Of a DNA stretch of 7,050 bases, positions 5,874 to 7,050 are shown piece after piece. The notes beneath the pieces are model-generated. The model saw nothing but the letters and a program-made list of their open reading frames with translations, ran no database searches and was not told the origin of the DNA. Location of the stretch: positions 1-7,050 of the forward strand of contig CAZWKQ010000037.1 of NCBI GenBank assembly GCA_964634005.1, written 5' to 3'. Each line of letters begins with the position of its first letter. Position 1 is the first letter of the stretch. The stretch is from CAZWKQ01 sp964634005. GTDB lineage: Bacteria > Bacteroidota > Bacteroidia > Bacteroidales > JACABE01. Both the position numbers and the translations under genes were made by a program.

Positions 5874-6740
5874 TTACCAATTTATCAGGTTATTTGACAC
5901 TTTATACCTGGGTTTGAATCCTTGAATGTGGAAGTGGTCATTATGTCTGGAGTTTTTCCAAATACCATTTTTATCATAATATCCAGAAAAATGTCTTGTC
6001 CCTGGAACTAATTTACCTTGCTTGTCTGTTTCAGATAATACATCGTTCCATCCAAATTTATTTAGAGCATCAACTAATTGGGAATTTCGTTTAAAATCAA
6101 AGTTTGGGTCGTCAACTGTCACTCTATTGCCACTATTATCTGTCCGCAGAGGCCGTAGATCTCCATTGTTACCATTCTTATGAGAGGTGCTAGGAGAAGG
6201 TGATGTGCCATCTGGTAAACTGAAATTGCCAATGGATAAATCATTAAATCCAGTTTCATTAATAACACCTAAAAGTGCACCCAAGGCTTTTTCAGAAAGA
6301 TAAATGCCACTTTGACCATGTGTCCGAATTCCATATTGATTGCCTTCCAGATTTGTTAACCCATTTGCATTTTGTTCAAAAACATATGTCTTGATATGAG
6401 TTTCTCCTCCATTTGAATTGGATTCTGTAATATGAAAAAAGTTCACTTCCTCTCCACCAAGATCACTAATTTTGGTCATTTCGCCAGTTGTAAGATTTAC
6501 TGTAAATTCATCAAAATTCCTCCCATCCGGATCCACCAGCATCACCGGGTTGCCGGCACAATACATATACGCGCTCATGGTTGGGTACTTGTCGGAAAGC
6601 GGGTCAACACTTAGCCACACAGAAATATCGCTCATGTAATACCTTGCACCAAAGTAGCTGTATTGGGTTTCCTCATCTTTTTCTTTGGCGGAGAAACTTG
6701 TTGCCTTTGATTTCGGTGTATGACTGTTTGGCATAAACAT
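5874..6740 (-). CDS. Orphan RHS C-terminal cassette with M15/MepA-like peptidase toxin
   Basis: The product is 288 residues. Residues 9-74 are the last part of an RHS core (PKSKATSFSAKEKDEE, YFGARYY, WLSVDP, DPDGR at 70-74). The tip (75-288) has a candidate zinc site: H187-x2-G190-x3-D194 in TSHKNGNNGDLR and H266-N-D-H269-F-H271. That pairing of HxxGxxxD with a late DHFH is typical of M15-type DD-/LD-carboxypeptidases and MepA-like murein endopeptidases. The predicted role is cleaving peptidoglycan of a target cell, although activity is untested. The family's YD-repeats and secretion region are missing. ATG 6740 (ATG-TTT-ATG) is the first start, but the frame stays open upstream through a repeat-like segment to about 6880, so the true start is unsure. 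A TATCTTTA box 12 bp upstream could drive expression. Confidence 0.85.
   Translation of the reverse strand: MFMPNSHTPKSKATSFSAKEKDEETQYSYFGARYYMSDISVWLSVDPLSDKYPTMSAYMYCAGNPVMLVDPDGRNFDEFTVNLTTGEMTKISDLGGEEVNFFHITESNSNGGETHIKTYVFEQNANGLTNLEGNQYGIRTHGQSGIYLSEKALGALLGVINETGFNDLSIGNFSLPDGTSPSPSTSHKNGNNGDLRPLRTDNSGNRVTVDDPNFDFKRNSQLVDALNKFGWNDVLSETDKQGKLVPGTRHFSGYYDKNGIWKNSRHNDHFHIQGFKPRYKVSNNLINW
6610..6695 (-). repeat. 86-bp RHS-core repeat, copy in the peptidase cassette
   Basis: This is the partner of 4674-4759, with 83 of 86 identical bases and all three differences being transitions. Just upstream on the minus strand the two cassettes diverge abruptly (TPKSKATS here, DAPYFTPYK there). Downstream, similarity continues less strongly to DPDGR. 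Confidence 0.92.
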
Positions 6741-6752
6741 ACATTTGCGTTG

Positions 6753-6760
6753 TAAAGATA
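6753..6760 (-). promoter_or_regulatory. Possible -7 box for the first RHS cassette
   Basis: The minus strand reads TATCTTTA, seven of eight relative to TAnnTTTG counting the two free positions, 12 bp upstream of ATG 6740. No -33 TTG is seen at the right distance, so support is weak. Confidence 0.25.
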
Positions 6761-6794
6761 TTAAAAATTGTTGAGTGATGAAGTTTTTTTCTCT

Positions 6795-6842
6795 GTACTT
6801 TTTTTCTTGATTAAAAAAGTACCCAAAAAAATCAAGAAAAAA
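6795..6842. repeat. Two overlapping, mutually exclusive hairpins
   Basis: GTACTTTTTT (6795-6804) is a perfect inverted repeat of AAAAAAGTAC (6813-6822) with an 8-base loop. A second perfect 13-bp inverted repeat pairs 6800-6812 (TTTTTTCTTGATT) with 6830-6842 (AATCAAGAAAAAA). The two share bases 6800-6804, so only one can form at a time. This could act as a transcription terminator or attenuator upstream of the RHS cassettes, or be a structural part of an interspersed repeat. Confidence 0.55.
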
Positions 6843-6890
6843 CGATGCTTCTGCCCGCTCTGCAAAATACTTGAAAATCTAAAAAAGTAG

Positions 6891-6904
6891 TGGGGCAAGC
6901 CCCA
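6891..6904. repeat. Short GC-rich hairpin
   Basis: TGGGG-CAAG-CCCCA forms a 5-bp stem with a 4-base loop. It is a small GC-rich stem within AT-rich DNA. There is no T-run directly after it on the plus strand, but on the minus strand it is followed by ACTACTTTTTTAG, so a weak minus-strand terminator ahead of the RHS array is possible. Confidence 0.35.
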
Positions 6905-6999
6905 AACGTAAACGCCTTTTTTGATTTTCTACGTTTTTTGCATTCACAGCCAACGCCGGCTCGCCGTTTTTTCGGGCTGACGCTATTTTGCTGATAGTT

Positions 7000-7019
7000 G
7001 GAAAATTGGAAGGCATTTC
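7000..7019. repeat. Right copy of a 20-bp imperfect direct repeat
   Basis: This block matches bases 1-20 at 18 of 20 positions in the same orientation. It borders the repeat-like segment at 6741-7000, which makes it a candidate edge of that repeat. Confidence 0.45.
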
Positions 7020-7050
7020 ATGTATGATTTTATGCTTCTCTAAATCACCA

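Larger units (their letters stand above)
6879..7049 (-). other. Partial open frame running off the right edge
   Basis: This minus-strand frame gives 56 residues plus a TAG, entering from outside the window. Its second half (NAKNVENQKRRLRLGLAP) falls in the repeat-like segment. It may be the artificial tail of an upstream gene that reads into the repeat, or not be coding at all. No domain is recognised. Confidence 0.25.
6741..7050. other. Repeat-like segment upstream of the RHS cassettes
   Basis: No complete gene is supported in this 310-base stretch. It holds several inverted repeats (see 6795-6842 and 6891-6904), a possible promoter box, and GCCGGC-rich patches near 6955-6975 that stand out from the AT-rich surroundings. 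On the minus strand one frame is open from the window edge (7049) to a TAG at 6879-6881. A second frame is open from there into the RHS gene. From memory, similar translated phrases (NAKNVENQKRRLRLGLAP, SFFLDFFGYFFNQEKK) recur as spurious small proteins in Bacteroidota, so this is probably an interspersed repeat and not coding DNA. Confidence 0.5.

Noticed and set aside
6432..6614. 60-residue plus-strand frame
   Set aside because: It is antisense to the RHS core and tip boundary and has no independent support.
6891..6904. Strong rho-independent terminator on the plus strand
   Set aside because: The stem is short and no T-run follows directly on that strand. It is recorded only as a hairpin.
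6750..6960. CRISPR array or direct-repeat array
   Set aside because: The repetition consists of inverted A/T runs, not regularly spaced identical repeats, and no cas gene is present.

Overview
The window is AT-rich DNA that most likely comes from a member of the Bacteroidota. The evidence is RHS proteins with a YFGARYY…DPDGR core, TAnnTTTG-type -7 promoter boxes, no clear Shine-Dalgarno sequences, a RhuM/PLD-like gene and an IS4-type transposon. No rRNA, tRNA, CRISPR array or core-metabolism gene was seen.

Apart from one insertion sequence, every gene lies on the minus strand, so the array reads from right to left. At 6741-7050 is an intergenic, hairpin-rich, repeat-like segment. It leads into a first short RHS module (5874-6740). 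That module has an RHS core fragment ending in DPDGR and a C-terminal domain with the zinc-site motifs of M15/MepA-type peptidoglycan peptidases. Two bases after its stop codon is a membrane-anchored partner with an SH3-like C-terminus (5110-5871), the likely immunity protein. A second RHS module follows (3986-5167), whose C-terminal domain is JAB/JAMM-like. It abuts a small lipoprotein gene with no gap (3371-3985), the likely second immunity protein.

Next comes an IS4-family element (1720-3132), inserted in the opposite orientation. It sits 15 bp upstream of another small lipoprotein gene (1135-1704), which looks like an orphan immunity gene. A RhuM-family gene with a C-terminal phospholipase-D-like half site follows (194-1033). 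The left edge holds a decayed RHS core (24-185) that carries a 24-bp in-frame insertion and then a stop codon.

Neither RHS module has the YD-repeat barrel or secretion N-terminus of a full RHS toxin. The window therefore looks like the displaced-cassette end of a polymorphic toxin locus. In such loci, toxin tips with partial cores and their immunity genes accumulate downstream of an active RHS gene and recombine through the conserved core. An 86-bp block of core is 83/86 identical between the two modules. All three immunity candidates carry export signals, which suggests protection in the cell envelope. These functions are inferred from motifs and context, not demonstrated.
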